A stretch of 64,000 nucleotides of DNA from Candidatus Poseidoniaceae archaeon (GTDB lineage: Archaea > Thermoplasmatota > Poseidoniia > Poseidoniales > Poseidoniaceae). Below are positions 8,735 to 17,942 of this stretch, one piece after another. The DNA lies in contig JADHSC010000008.1 of NCBI GenBank assembly GCA_016777125.1, forward strand, positions 1 to 64,000, in the 5' to 3' direction. Below the pieces are notes generated by a model that saw nothing but the letters and a program-made list of their open reading frames with translations, searched no databases and was not told the DNA's origin. Position numbers and translations under genes: made by a program. The stretch's first letter is position 1. Every line of letters begins with the position of its first letter.

Positions 8735-10582
8735 TCAGAGGCCAGCCATATCGCCAGTTTGAATAATCCATTGACTGGAATAAACACCCTTGTGTTCAAG
8801 CAATTCATCGTGCTTGCCACGTTCAACGACTGCACCATCAACCATTGCAAGAATTTCATTGGCGTTACGAATTGTGCTCAGACGGTGTGCAACTGCAATG
8901 GTCGCCCTTCCAGAGCCTGTACTGAGGAGATTCTCCTGAATACGACGCTCTGTTTCAGCATCGAGTGCACTTGAAGCCTCATCGAGAATTAACAAAGATG
9001 GCTTCTTCAACAACGCACGGGCAAGAGAGACTCTTGCACGCTGTCCGCCACTCAGTTTAGCACCTCTGTCGCCGACCATTGTTTCCATTCCATCTTCGAG
9101 TTCCTTAACAAATTCGAGAGCACCTGCGAGTTCCAGCGCTACGCTGAGATCCTCATCTGTTGCTTCTTGATTGTATCTTACGTTGTCTCGAATTGTTCCA
9201 TAGAAAAGGAATGGATCTTGACTAACAAATCCAATCGCATCACGAACACTTTCTAACGTGAAATTATTGATATCATTTCCGTTAATTAGGACCTCTCCAC
9301 TGTCTGGAACATAATATCGCATTAACAGTTTCAAGATTGTTGTTTTACCCGCTCCTGTGTGGCCCATGACTCCCAGGAATTGGCCCCCAGCTACAGAGAA
9401 CGAAATTCCACTCAGCACCTTTGTAGAAGTGTTTGGATATGTGAAATGTACATTCTTGAATTCAATCGTTTCAATTGGACCAAGAAGTGCTGTGGCATCA
9501 TCTGCATCCACAATTGTCGGTTCCAAATCAATCGCTGCAAAGACTCGCCTTGCAGCAGCTTCTCCACGCTGAAGTTGATTTACAAGTATTCCAAAGATGA
9601 ACATTGGCATGGTCATACGTGTGCTGATCAATAAGAATGTAACAAGTTGCCCTGTTGTAATTTCATCTTCCTTAGCAAGCCACCCACCCGCTGTAACGAG
9701 AAGGCCGAACGCAATACCTGCGACAACGTAAATCATTGGAACAAAGCGATTGCGATCTTTACTCGCTTCCATTGCTTGTTCTTTGTAGGAACCGGATTCA
9801 CGTTCTACGCGTTGGGCTTCCCATGCTTCAGCATTGTACGCTTGAACAACTGCGATACCTGAAATGAGATTCTCCAGAACTGCAGTGATGTCTCCAGTTG
9901 ACTCGCGTTGCTTCCTGTACTTGCGCTGTACGCTTGTTGAGAACCAATAGACGATAGGAACAATCAGAATAATTGGACCGAAGAGGACGATGGCGAGTTT
10001 CCAGGACATGAACACAAGGATTAGGAAAGCAGTAAGGAATGTTACGACAATCCGTATAATCGATGTAGAAGAATCCGATACAACATCCTCGAGTTGATTT
10101 ACATCGCTTGATAGGACAGACATAATCTGTCCGGTTTGCCTCATATCGTAATACGAGGCTTCCATTGCAATAAGTGACCTGGTCGCATCCATTCGTAAAT
10201 CGTGTTGAATTTTGTACCCTAATGTTTGCCATGAATACTCAGAGATACCTTGGAAGATTGCAAGACAAAAGAAACCGAGGAAAATCAACACACCATAACC
10301 AATTGCAGGATCTCCACCAAACGACGTTACGAAATCCTGTACGAGTTGTGGTCCTTGGAGAAACCCTCCTGTAAAATAGTCAACCGCTAAACCAATGGCT
10401 ACGAATGGCATCAAATCGAAGAAACGGGCCGTTGCGTTACCAAGTACACCTGCCAACACTCTGCCAGGATACCGTTTCGCATAGGGTACAACACGCCAAA
10501 TCTGACGACCAAGAACCTGCGATTTTTCGTTGATTTCCGATGGGGCCATCGAATCCTGTGGTGCGCCGCTCCTTCCTCTCAT
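8735..10582 (-). CDS. ABC exporter, fused membrane and ATPase domains (MsbA-like)
   Basis: A half-transporter of 615 residues. Residues about 30-340 form the six-helix transmembrane domain, and 365-600 the nucleotide-binding domain: Walker A GHTGAGKTT near residue 407, signature LSGGQRARV near 508, Walker B LLILDEASSALD near 526, and the H-loop in AVAHRLSTIR. All catalytic residues are intact, so it should dimerise and drive export of a lipid, peptide or drug. The order and spacing match MsbA/LmrA-type exporters. A start at an internal ATG eleven codons in is possible. Substrate unknown. Confidence 0.93.
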   Translation of the reverse strand: MRGRSGAPQDSMAPSEINEKSQVLGRQIWRVVPYAKRYPGRVLAGVLGNATARFFDLMPFVAIGLAVDYFTGGFLQGPQLVQDFVTSFGGDPAIGYGVLIFLGFFCLAIFQGISEYSWQTLGYKIQHDLRMDATRSLIAMEASYYDMRQTGQIMSVLSSDVNQLEDVVSDSSTSIIRIVVTFLTAFLILVFMSWKLAIVLFGPIILIVPIVYWFSTSVQRKYRKQRESTGDITAVLENLISGIAVVQAYNAEAWEAQRVERESGSYKEQAMEASKDRNRFVPMIYVVAGIAFGLLVTAGGWLAKEDEITTGQLVTFLLISTRMTMPMFIFGILVNQLQRGEAAARRVFAAIDLEPTIVDADDATALLGPIETIEFKNVHFTYPNTSTKVLSGISFSVAGGQFLGVMGHTGAGKTTILKLLMRYYVPDSGEVLINGNDINNFTLESVRDAIGFVSQDPFLFYGTIRDNVRYNQEATDEDLSVALELAGALEFVKELEDGMETMVGDRGAKLSGGQRARVSLARALLKKPSLLILDEASSALDAETERRIQENLLSTGSGRATIAVAHRLSTIRNANEILAMVDGAVVERGKHDELLEHKGVYSSQWIIQTGDMAGL

Positions 10583-10678
10583 GTCCGGGGCTACAGCCCA
10601 TTTCCTTTGAATCCTCGTAAATTGAAAAACGAAGTTCTATGCAAATCATTCATGAGTGACCGATGGTAAGATACCATC

Positions 10679-13600
10679 ATGGCGACTCGACGCATTCGCG
10701 TTTCTTTCTTTCTCGTTACGATTATGCTGACGCAATTAATCGCCCCTCTCGCCTCATCAAACAGCAGTCAACCAGGAATTATTATTGATACAGATGCCGA
10801 ACTTGACATCCTCAGCCAATTAGGAATCAATCCAACGAAATCCCACGCTGAAGGCTGGTACAATGCAGAAGAAGGTGTAGGAACCATCGGCTTATTGTAT
10901 CGAGATGCAACTGTCACTCCAGTTGAAGATTGGCCTGAGCGAGCCAATGAAAATGTCCTCTCAGGATATTACATCCTCACTCACACATATCCCGTACCAA
11001 CTGAATGGGAAGGCGAACTAAATGATGCAGGAATTGATTGTTTCTCCTTTTTACCTGTCAACGGATTCCATTGTGAATTGAATACACATTCAACGAAGCA
11101 ACTTGATTCATTGGGTGTTGAAGGGATCGTGAAACTCGATCCTACTGATAAAATAAGTCGCGGTTTAGCCCGAATTTTGACAGGTGATCTTTCAAGCACA
11201 TCGGAACTGTTTTACCAGCAAGATATGGTTCCAGTTAACCTTCTACTCAGCGGTAAAACACTTCCAGAGGAAATCTACTCACTGAATGAAATTGAGATCA
11301 CATATCACGTAGGGAGATTTGCTACAGTCTACATACAACCCTCATCTTCTGCAATATCTTGGTTAGCAAGTCAGAATGAGATTGAATGGTTGGAAGAGGA
11401 GTTTTGGTACACGCATACAAATGATGAGGCTGATGCGGTTCTAAAGGCACCTGACTTGTGGAGTCAAGCAACAATGAGTGGAATCAACTCTTCATGGGAT
11501 TATGTCGATGGCACCGGCATTATCGTTGCCGTCGCAGATTCAGGACTTGATAGTGGTACAAATGATTCCACCATGCATCCAGATTTTAGAGATCACATCG
11601 TAGATATTGTCTCACTTCCAATGACATCAGGGTGGGCAACTACATGCGGATCCCCTGCAAACGACGGAGCAGAGGATATCAATGGACATGGTACCCACGT
11701 CGCAGGTTCTGTCCTTGGAGATGGTACAGACTCCTCTGGAAGCATCAAGGGAATGGCTCCTGAAGCTAGATTGTATTTCCAATCTGTTGGATCATGGTGT
11801 GCAAACAACCCTGTTGGTGAGCAAAATACTCTACTAGGAATTCCTACAAACAAAACTGATTTGTTTAGATTTGCTGCTGAAAATGGTTCACGAATCCATA
11901 CGAATTCGTGGGGTAGTACCTGCTCAGGAACTTGTTTCAGCGAGTATACCATCGGATCTTTGCAAGCAGATATAGCAGCGAGAGAATACGCCAATATGAC
12001 AATCTTATTTTCTGCTGGCAACTCAGGTACAGATGCCAACTCAAATGGGGAAGTTGACTTCGATTCACTAGGAAACCCAGCAACAGCAAAGAATGTCTTT
12101 ACAGTGGGAGCGAGTGAAAATAATCGCCCAACTATAACCAGCAAATGGGGGACTATGTTTTCGCCTAACCCTTTTCCCGCGAACCCTATCAAGGATGATA
12201 AAGCGGCCGATAACATAAGCGGGATGACTGGGTTTTCAAGTCGCGGACCTGTTGATGATGGTAGAATAAAGCCAGACATCGCCGCACCAGGTTCATTCAT
12301 TCTTTCAACGAAATCTCGTTCTGCGGGTGCTTGTGGATGGGGGGTACACAATGCGAATTACTGTTACATGGGAGGTACAAGCATGTCAACGCCCCTAACT
12401 GCTGGAGCAACTGCTCTTCTACTCGAGCACCTTATCGATAATCGTGGCCATCAAGACCCAAGTTCTGCTTTGGTCAAGGCAATATTTGCCACAAGCGCAC
12501 ATGACATGATGGGTCAATACAACGATGTGACAAATGGTGCTGGTGAGACTGCTCCAAACAATCATGAAGGATGGGGGCTAGTTGATTTACGAAATGCTTT
12601 GAATGCCACGTTCATTGAGAATGAAAGTGTTTCAACATCTGGAAATAGAGGATGGAGTTTCAACATTCCGAACTCAGCTCCTGACCTGAATATCGTACTT
12701 TCTTGGACCGATCCTGAAAGTACGACTGTTGCTTCTACTAACCTCGTGAACGATCTTGATCTCGCTGTAAAAGATCCTTCAGGAACTTGGACTGAATTAT
12801 CAAACAATCTTGACAACCTTCGTGGATTGAAATTTTCAAACCCTGCACAGGGTACTTGGGAAGTCCATGTCAATGGAACCAATGTCCCACGTGGCCCTCA
12901 ATTTTTCGCTCTGGCTTTGAATCAGGAAACGACATTGGTTAATCTCACAGAGGATGAAGACCTTGATGGCGTCATCGATGATGACGATGATTGTGTTAGT
13001 ACATACGGCACATCGACCATTGACAGAGCGGGATGTCCTGACAGCGATGGAGATGGTTATTCAAATCCAGATGGTGTTTGGCTTGTTTCGAATGGTGCCG
13101 ATGCATTCCCATCAGAAAGCACACAATGGGCTGACCAAGATTTCGACGGATACGGGGACAACGGCATTGGTTTCCAACCAGATGCATGTATCTCTATTCT
13201 TGGTAATTCAACTCTCGACCGATTTGGATGCTTAGATGGAGACGGTGATGGGTATTCCAACAACGATGGTGTTTGGCTTGTTTCGAACGGTGCAGACGCT
13301 TGTAATACTGTGAAGGCTTTCTCCTCACGAGATAGGAATGGCTGTCCTGATGAAGATGGAGATGGTTCTTCTGACCCTGACCCAACTGGCATCAACGGTT
13401 CAGTTTGGACCATTGCAAACGGAGCTGATGCATTCTTAGGTGATTCTACACAATGGGCTGACTCTGATGGTGATGGATACGGTGATGAACCTGAGCCTGC
13501 AACACAAGGCGATTCTTGTGTGGCTTTTGCAGGTACATCCTTCGAGGATCGATTTGGATGCCTTGATTCTGATAGTGATGGATATTCGGATGGGGATATG

Positions 13601-16312
13601 ACATGGACTACTGCAGAGGGGGCTGATGCGTTTCCACTTGAACCGAGCCAATGGGCGGATCAAGATGGTGATGGCTACGGGGATAATTCAACCGGCTCAA
13701 ACGCTGACAGTTGCCCAACAACTTTTGGAACTTCAACTGAATTAGGAAATCTTGGTTGTTCTGATCTCGATAATGATGGCTTTGCTGATGGCGATGATGC
13801 ATTCCCGAATGATTCTACACAATGGGCAGACGCTGATGGCGATGGATTTGGCGATGAGCCTACAGGAACCAATCCAGATCATTGTCCTACTGTTTCAGGA
13901 ACATCTGTAACAGATCGATTTGGATGCCCCGACTCCGATAGCGATGGTACCTCTGATGAGGACTTGTTAGGTACAAATGGCCCGATTTGGACCATTGCAG
14001 ATGGTGCTGATATTCTTCCAAACGACGCTTCACAGCAAGCAGATTTTGATCTTGATGGATTTGGAGATAATCCTTCAGGCACAAATGGAGATGGTTGCCC
14101 ATCCGTAGCTGGAACGTCCACAGCCGATAGAAATGGCTGTCTTGACACAGATGGGGACGGTTTTTCAGATGCTGATGGCACATGGAGCATTGCACAAGGA
14201 GCCGATGCATTTCCAACCGATGTCAGCCAATGGGCTGATTCGGATAACGATGGATTTGGAGATAACCTAACGGGTTCAAATCCAGATGACTGCCCAACGC
14301 AAGGTGGAAATTCAACCGTTGATCGAATCGGCTGTCCTGACCAAGATGGAGACGGGATTTCTGATGCGGATGGGCTTTGGAATGTTTCTCAAGGTGCAGA
14401 TGCATTCCGTTATGATAAGACACAATGGGCTGACCAAGATGGAGACGGATTCGGAGACAATGCCTCTGGAAACCTTCCAGATGCCTGCCCAACAGAGTTT
14501 GGAGATTCATGGCAAAACAATACATTTGGATGCTTAGATGTAGACCAAGATGGATGGGCTGACAGTCAAGATAAACAACCAGACGACCCGACTCAATGGG
14601 CTGATGTCGACGGTGATGGATATGGAGATAATCTTGGAGGAACCACTCCAGATGCTTGTCCAGGGACTATCGGAAATTCAACTCAAGGAAATCGATACGG
14701 TTGTGTGGATTCTGATGGTGATGGATGGGATGATACAATCGATGAGTTACCTGCTCTCAAATACCAGTGGCTCGATCAAGATTCCGATGGATTTGGAGAC
14801 AATGCAACAGGACCTCAACCTGATGCTTGCCCAGGAATACCTGGTACATCAACCGTCGACCGCTATGGTTGCCTTGACTCTGATAGCGATGGAATCTCTG
14901 ATGATAATGATGCATTCCCATCAGACCCTGCTCGGTCATCTGATGTTGATGGTGATGGCTATGATGACCTCGAAGATGGTTGCATGTTGATCGCTGGGAA
15001 TTCCACTTTCGATCGTTTTGGTTGCCTCGATTCTGATGGCGATGGTTACTCTGACACCGATGCTCAGTGGAATAAGTCAGATGGCTCAGATGCATTCCCA
15101 TTCGAAGCGACTCAAAATGCAGACCAAGATAACGACGGATTTGGAGACAATCCTACTGGATTCGAAGCAGATGACTGCCCCACTACACAAGGTAGTTCAT
15201 TCAGAGATTCATTTGGTTGTGCTGATGAAGATAATGATGGTATGTCTGATCTAAACGATGATTTCCTCGGTGAATCGACACAATGGACTGATACAGATTC
15301 GGATGGATTTGGTGATGAAGTGAACGGAACTCAAGGCGATTTCTGTCCTCTGGAAGCAGGAACTTCAACCAATGATGTCTTTGGTTGCATAGACACAGAT
15401 TCGGATGGTTACTCCGATATTAACGACGTCTGGCCAAATGATGCAACACAATGGTATGATGATGATATGGATGGATTTGGAGATGAAAATTCAGGTACTG
15501 CTCCAGACCAATGTCCTGACGAATATGGTACGGCTTCCCTTGGAACCTTACAAGGATGCCCAGACACCGATGGTGATGGCTATGCAGACTCTGAAGATGC
15601 ATTCCCATTGCATGATTCACAATACCAAGACACTGATGGTGATGGTTGGGGTGATAACGAAACATCTGGCGCACACAAGCCTGACCATTGGCCAAATGAT
15701 CCGAGTCGAAATGCTGGAGAAGCAACGCTCGAATGTTTACCAGATCGAATCTCCACAGATTCAGTGACAGGAGCTGATTTCCAATTCACCTGTACAGTTA
15801 CCACCTCGATGAGTGACGGATTTACAGCACGAATTGATTTGCAATCCTCTACGAATTTCTATGCTGAAACAAGTTCCCAATTGATGGTTTTCTATACGGG
15901 TTCATTGCCGTTCCAACAGAAGATATTCACCGGCCAAGCACTCTCTGAAGGGTCCTTTACCCTCGTTCTAACAGTTACAGAACCGGGTGCTGATATTCCG
16001 ATGGATACTGCCTCAATACGATTGAATGTGTACAACAGTTCAGTTTCATCTGATGTTGAAGATGAATTCGGCTGGGATACCATTCTCGATTCAACGATCT
16101 TCCAAATCTTTGCAGCGATGATCGTCTTTGTCTTCCTGTTTGGAATGCTCATTATTCGTGGTAAAGCTCGTCAAGTAAAGGATGATGAACAACGTAAAAC
16201 ACAAGCCGCTCAAGTGTTATACAATCGAATGATGTCGGATCAAGATGTTGTTCAACAAAGAAGAGTTGAGTTAGGTTACGATGCCACTCCGCTTCCACCT
16301 GAAGTCAAGTGA
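10679..16312 (+). CDS. Giant secreted subtilisin-family protease with thrombospondin type 3-like repeats
   Basis: A 1,877-residue S8 peptidase. A signal peptide (residues 1-27, RRIRVSFFLVTIMLTQLIAPLAS) is followed by a long propeptide-like region. The triad is Asp287 (VADSGLD), His337 (GHGTHVAG) and Ser568 (GGTSMSTP), with the oxyanion Asn448 in FSAGNSG. A beta-rich P-domain-like segment follows to about 755. Residues about 757-1675 are Asp-rich repeats of the type DSDGDGYSD / PDxCP / GTSTxDRxGC, each with a Cys pair, as in thrombospondin type 3 calcium-binding repeats. A final beta domain and a membrane helix near 1800-1825 precede a short basic tail. The catalytic domain is therefore displayed outside on a calcium-stiffened stalk. 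Probable role: degrading extracellular protein. Confidence 0.93.
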   Translation: MATRRIRVSFFLVTIMLTQLIAPLASSNSSQPGIIIDTDAELDILSQLGINPTKSHAEGWYNAEEGVGTIGLLYRDATVTPVEDWPERANENVLSGYYILTHTYPVPTEWEGELNDAGIDCFSFLPVNGFHCELNTHSTKQLDSLGVEGIVKLDPTDKISRGLARILTGDLSSTSELFYQQDMVPVNLLLSGKTLPEEIYSLNEIEITYHVGRFATVYIQPSSSAISWLASQNEIEWLEEEFWYTHTNDEADAVLKAPDLWSQATMSGINSSWDYVDGTGIIVAVADSGLDSGTNDSTMHPDFRDHIVDIVSLPMTSGWATTCGSPANDGAEDINGHGTHVAGSVLGDGTDSSGSIKGMAPEARLYFQSVGSWCANNPVGEQNTLLGIPTNKTDLFRFAAENGSRIHTNSWGSTCSGTCFSEYTIGSLQADIAAREYANMTILFSAGNSGTDANSNGEVDFDSLGNPATAKNVFTVGASENNRPTITSKWGTMFSPNPFPANPIKDDKAADNISGMTGFSSRGPVDDGRIKPDIAAPGSFILSTKSRSAGACGWGVHNANYCYMGGTSMSTPLTAGATALLLEHLIDNRGHQDPSSALVKAIFATSAHDMMGQYNDVTNGAGETAPNNHEGWGLVDLRNALNATFIENESVSTSGNRGWSFNIPNSAPDLNIVLSWTDPESTTVASTNLVNDLDLAVKDPSGTWTELSNNLDNLRGLKFSNPAQGTWEVHVNGTNVPRGPQFFALALNQETTLVNLTEDEDLDGVIDDDDDCVSTYGTSTIDRAGCPDSDGDGYSNPDGVWLVSNGADAFPSESTQWADQDFDGYGDNGIGFQPDACISILGNSTLDRFGCLDGDGDGYSNNDGVWLVSNGADACNTVKAFSSRDRNGCPDEDGDGSSDPDPTGINGSVWTIANGADAFLGDSTQWADSDGDGYGDEPEPATQGDSCVAFAGTSFEDRFGCLDSDSDGYSDGDMTWTTAEGADAFPLEPSQWADQDGDGYGDNSTGSNADSCPTTFGTSTELGNLGCSDLDNDGFADGDDAFPNDSTQWADADGDGFGDEPTGTNPDHCPTVSGTSVTDRFGCPDSDSDGTSDEDLLGTNGPIWTIADGADILPNDASQQADFDLDGFGDNPSGTNGDGCPSVAGTSTADRNGCLDTDGDGFSDADGTWSIAQGADAFPTDVSQWADSDNDGFGDNLTGSNPDDCPTQGGNSTVDRIGCPDQDGDGISDADGLWNVSQGADAFRYDKTQWADQDGDGFGDNASGNLPDACPTEFGDSWQNNTFGCLDVDQDGWADSQDKQPDDPTQWADVDGDGYGDNLGGTTPDACPGTIGNSTQGNRYGCVDSDGDGWDDTIDELPALKYQWLDQDSDGFGDNATGPQPDACPGIPGTSTVDRYGCLDSDSDGISDDNDAFPSDPARSSDVDGDGYDDLEDGCMLIAGNSTFDRFGCLDSDGDGYSDTDAQWNKSDGSDAFPFEATQNADQDNDGFGDNPTGFEADDCPTTQGSSFRDSFGCADEDNDGMSDLNDDFLGESTQWTDTDSDGFGDEVNGTQGDFCPLEAGTSTNDVFGCIDTDSDGYSDINDVWPNDATQWYDDDMDGFGDENSGTAPDQCPDEYGTASLGTLQGCPDTDGDGYADSEDAFPLHDSQYQDTDGDGWGDNETSGAHKPDHWPNDPSRNAGEATLECLPDRISTDSVTGADFQFTCTVTTSMSDGFTARIDLQSSTNFYAETSSQLMVFYTGSLPFQQKIFTGQALSEGSFTLVLTVTEPGADIPMDTASIRLNVYNSSVSSDVEDEFGWDTILDSTIFQIFAAMIVFVFLFGMLIIRGKARQVKDDEQRKTQAAQVLYNRMMSDQDVVQQRRVELGYDATPLPPEVK
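12950..15700 (+). repeat. Region encoding tandem Asp-rich TSP3-like repeats
   Basis: Inside the subtilase gene the DNA encodes roughly 20 imperfect units of about 40-55 codons. Each unit carries a DxDGDGxGD calcium loop and a Cys-Pro or Gly-Cys element, and many also carry TQWADxDGDG. Unit lengths vary, which suggests repeated duplication with later drift. Repeated GATGGAGATGG-like strings make this stretch prone to recombination and to read-mapping collapse. Confidence 0.85.
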
Positions 16313-16368
16313 ACCGATTTGACCGATGCGCTCAAAGAGGAGAGATTGTTCGCAAGGATTACCACAGT

Positions 16369-16440
16369 GCGGATATGGTGAAGTGGTTATCATCTGAGGT
16401 TTCCAACCTTATGTCGTGGGTTCGACTCCCGCTATCCGCA
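16369..16440 (+). tRNA. tRNA-Gly (anticodon UCC)
   Basis: A full cloverleaf can be folded. Acceptor GCGGATA (16369-16375) pairs with TATCCGC (16433-16439), and the discriminator is A at 16440. The D stem is GTGA/TCAT. The anticodon stem is TGAGG/CCTTA with loop TTTCCAA, giving anticodon TCC. The T arm is GTGGG-TTCGACT-CCCGC. CCA is not encoded and no intron is present. It decodes GGA (and GGG by wobble). It sits between the subtilase stop and the M28 peptidase start, with 45 nt to the chosen peptidase ATG. Confidence 0.95.
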
Positions 16441-16485
16441 CCTCCATTGACAAAGGCTATGAGTGAATTGCGAACAGCGTTAGCC

Positions 16486-17898
16486 ATGCAGACGCTGAAA
16501 GCCTCCAAAGGCCTCTTTCTTGTCTTACTCATGCTTCTGACTTCTTTGTCAGGATGCTTTGGTGAAGAAGGTGCAGAAGAACAACCAATTGTTTCGTCTA
16601 TCTTTCAAATCGATTTTACGCCTCCAGAAGATGTAACACTTCGAACAGGTGAATGGCATGAATTCATTCTCGAAGGAAATGGTCGTTCTCTTTCTGTTCC
16701 GACAGGAGTTATGCTCTTCGTTAACGACACCATCCTTCCAAATGGATACGTAACTGTAACCGGCGATCAAATCAATGGAAAATTCCTCCTGACACCCTAC
16801 GTCGAAGAGGCTACGCTCACCATCGTTCATCCCGATGGAACCGGTGAAGCACTGGAGATGCCTATCACAAACGGAACACCAATCGTGAACGGTGAGGAAT
16901 GGCTTGACAAGATGGAATTTATCACAAGCGTTTGCACGGACTCGACTGAATGTGGAGGATACATCAATCGATGGATGGGGACTCCAAACCCTGCATTCGA
17001 GCGTGCAGCTTCTTTCTTCCAAGGTCATTTTGAAGGACTAGGCTACGAAACTCACATTCTCCGTGTCACAGACCATGGAAACCCAACCGAACCTGAAAGT
17101 TTGAATGTCATTGCATGGAAGGAAGGTCGTGATGATTCTTGTGTCCAAGGAATGGGAGCACACATGGACATTGCACCACCGGGGGGCCCTCCTGGAGGCG
17201 GAACCTATGAAGGTGCATACGATAACACTGGAGGAACTGTTAGCATGATGTTATTCGCAAAAGCATTCGTCGAAATCGAAGTTCAATGCGACACATTCCT
17301 AGCCCTTTGGTCTTCAGAAGAAGAAGGGCTACGTGGTTCGAGTTCCTTTGCAAACAACGAGTGTGATTACTGCTTACCCACAGACAAAGAACTCCGTTTC
17401 TACATCAATATGGATATGATGGGAATCTCCTATCCTGCAATAAAGCCAACTGGAGAACCGTATCCATACCATGCATGGTCTGGGCCAGATATTGATCCAG
17501 AAGTCCAGGATGTTGAGATCACCACTATTCTCGACCATGTTCACAGAGATATCCTTGGAGCACCGATGGACATGCGAATCGAAGGAACCTACGGTGCTGG
17601 TTGCGACCAACATTGGCCAGAACATGAAGATCTTGTTATGGATGTGCATGAAGATACATTTGGACGTTCAGACCACGTTACTTTCAGGGACTTAGGAGCA
17701 CAAACAATCTTCCACTTAGGCGCATATGATTCTGATTACAGTGCATACCACTCGCCCGATGATACACTTGACAACATGATTGAGGTTGTTGGTGGTGAAG
17801 AGGAACTCAAGAAGAGCATGGAATTCGTGATGTGGGCTGCGATGCTCGAATTTATGATTGCAGATCAAACACCTGAAGTTCGTAACGTTAATGCTTGA
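16486..17898 (+). CDS. M28-family zinc aminopeptidase, probable lipoprotein
   Basis: The reading frame runs open back through the tRNA, so the start must lie downstream of 16440. The ATG at 16486 gives a textbook lipoprotein signal: basic n-region, hydrophobic core LFLVLLMLL and lipobox LSGC with Cys24 (an ATG at 16459 is the alternative). The peptidase domain has the M28 metal ligands in order: GAHMDIA (His), YDNTGG (Asp), SSEEEGLRGSS (Glu pair), INMDMMG (Asp) and a late His in SAYHSPDDT. M28 enzymes remove N-terminal residues from peptides. Directly downstream of the giant subtilase, it would complete extracellular protein digestion. Length 470 aa. Confidence 0.9.
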   Translation: MQTLKASKGLFLVLLMLLTSLSGCFGEEGAEEQPIVSSIFQIDFTPPEDVTLRTGEWHEFILEGNGRSLSVPTGVMLFVNDTILPNGYVTVTGDQINGKFLLTPYVEEATLTIVHPDGTGEALEMPITNGTPIVNGEEWLDKMEFITSVCTDSTECGGYINRWMGTPNPAFERAASFFQGHFEGLGYETHILRVTDHGNPTEPESLNVIAWKEGRDDSCVQGMGAHMDIAPPGGPPGGGTYEGAYDNTGGTVSMMLFAKAFVEIEVQCDTFLALWSSEEEGLRGSSSFANNECDYCLPTDKELRFYINMDMMGISYPAIKPTGEPYPYHAWSGPDIDPEVQDVEITTILDHVHRDILGAPMDMRIEGTYGAGCDQHWPEHEDLVMDVHEDTFGRSDHVTFRDLGAQTIFHLGAYDSDYSAYHSPDDTLDNMIEVVGGEEELKKSMEFVMWAAMLEFMIADQTPEVRNVNA

Positions 17899-17942
17899 TT
17901 CTTAGAACGACGTTTTTTGAACCCGAGGTCGTTTCATAGCAT

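Noticed and set aside
11593-12351. A 252-codon open frame antisense to the subtilase
   Set aside because: It is the complement of the catalytic domain whose triad residues are intact on the plus strand; the antisense product has no recognisable domain.
12950-15700. Repeats in the subtilase gene as a CRISPR array
   Set aside because: The repeats are in frame, irregular in length, encode calcium-binding loops and have no unique spacers. The 42-bp helicase repeats fail for the same reasons.
16309-16485. Upstream extension of the M28 peptidase frame as coding sequence
   Set aside because: It runs through a complete tRNA-Gly gene, and the lipoprotein signal peptide needs the start at 16459 or 16486.
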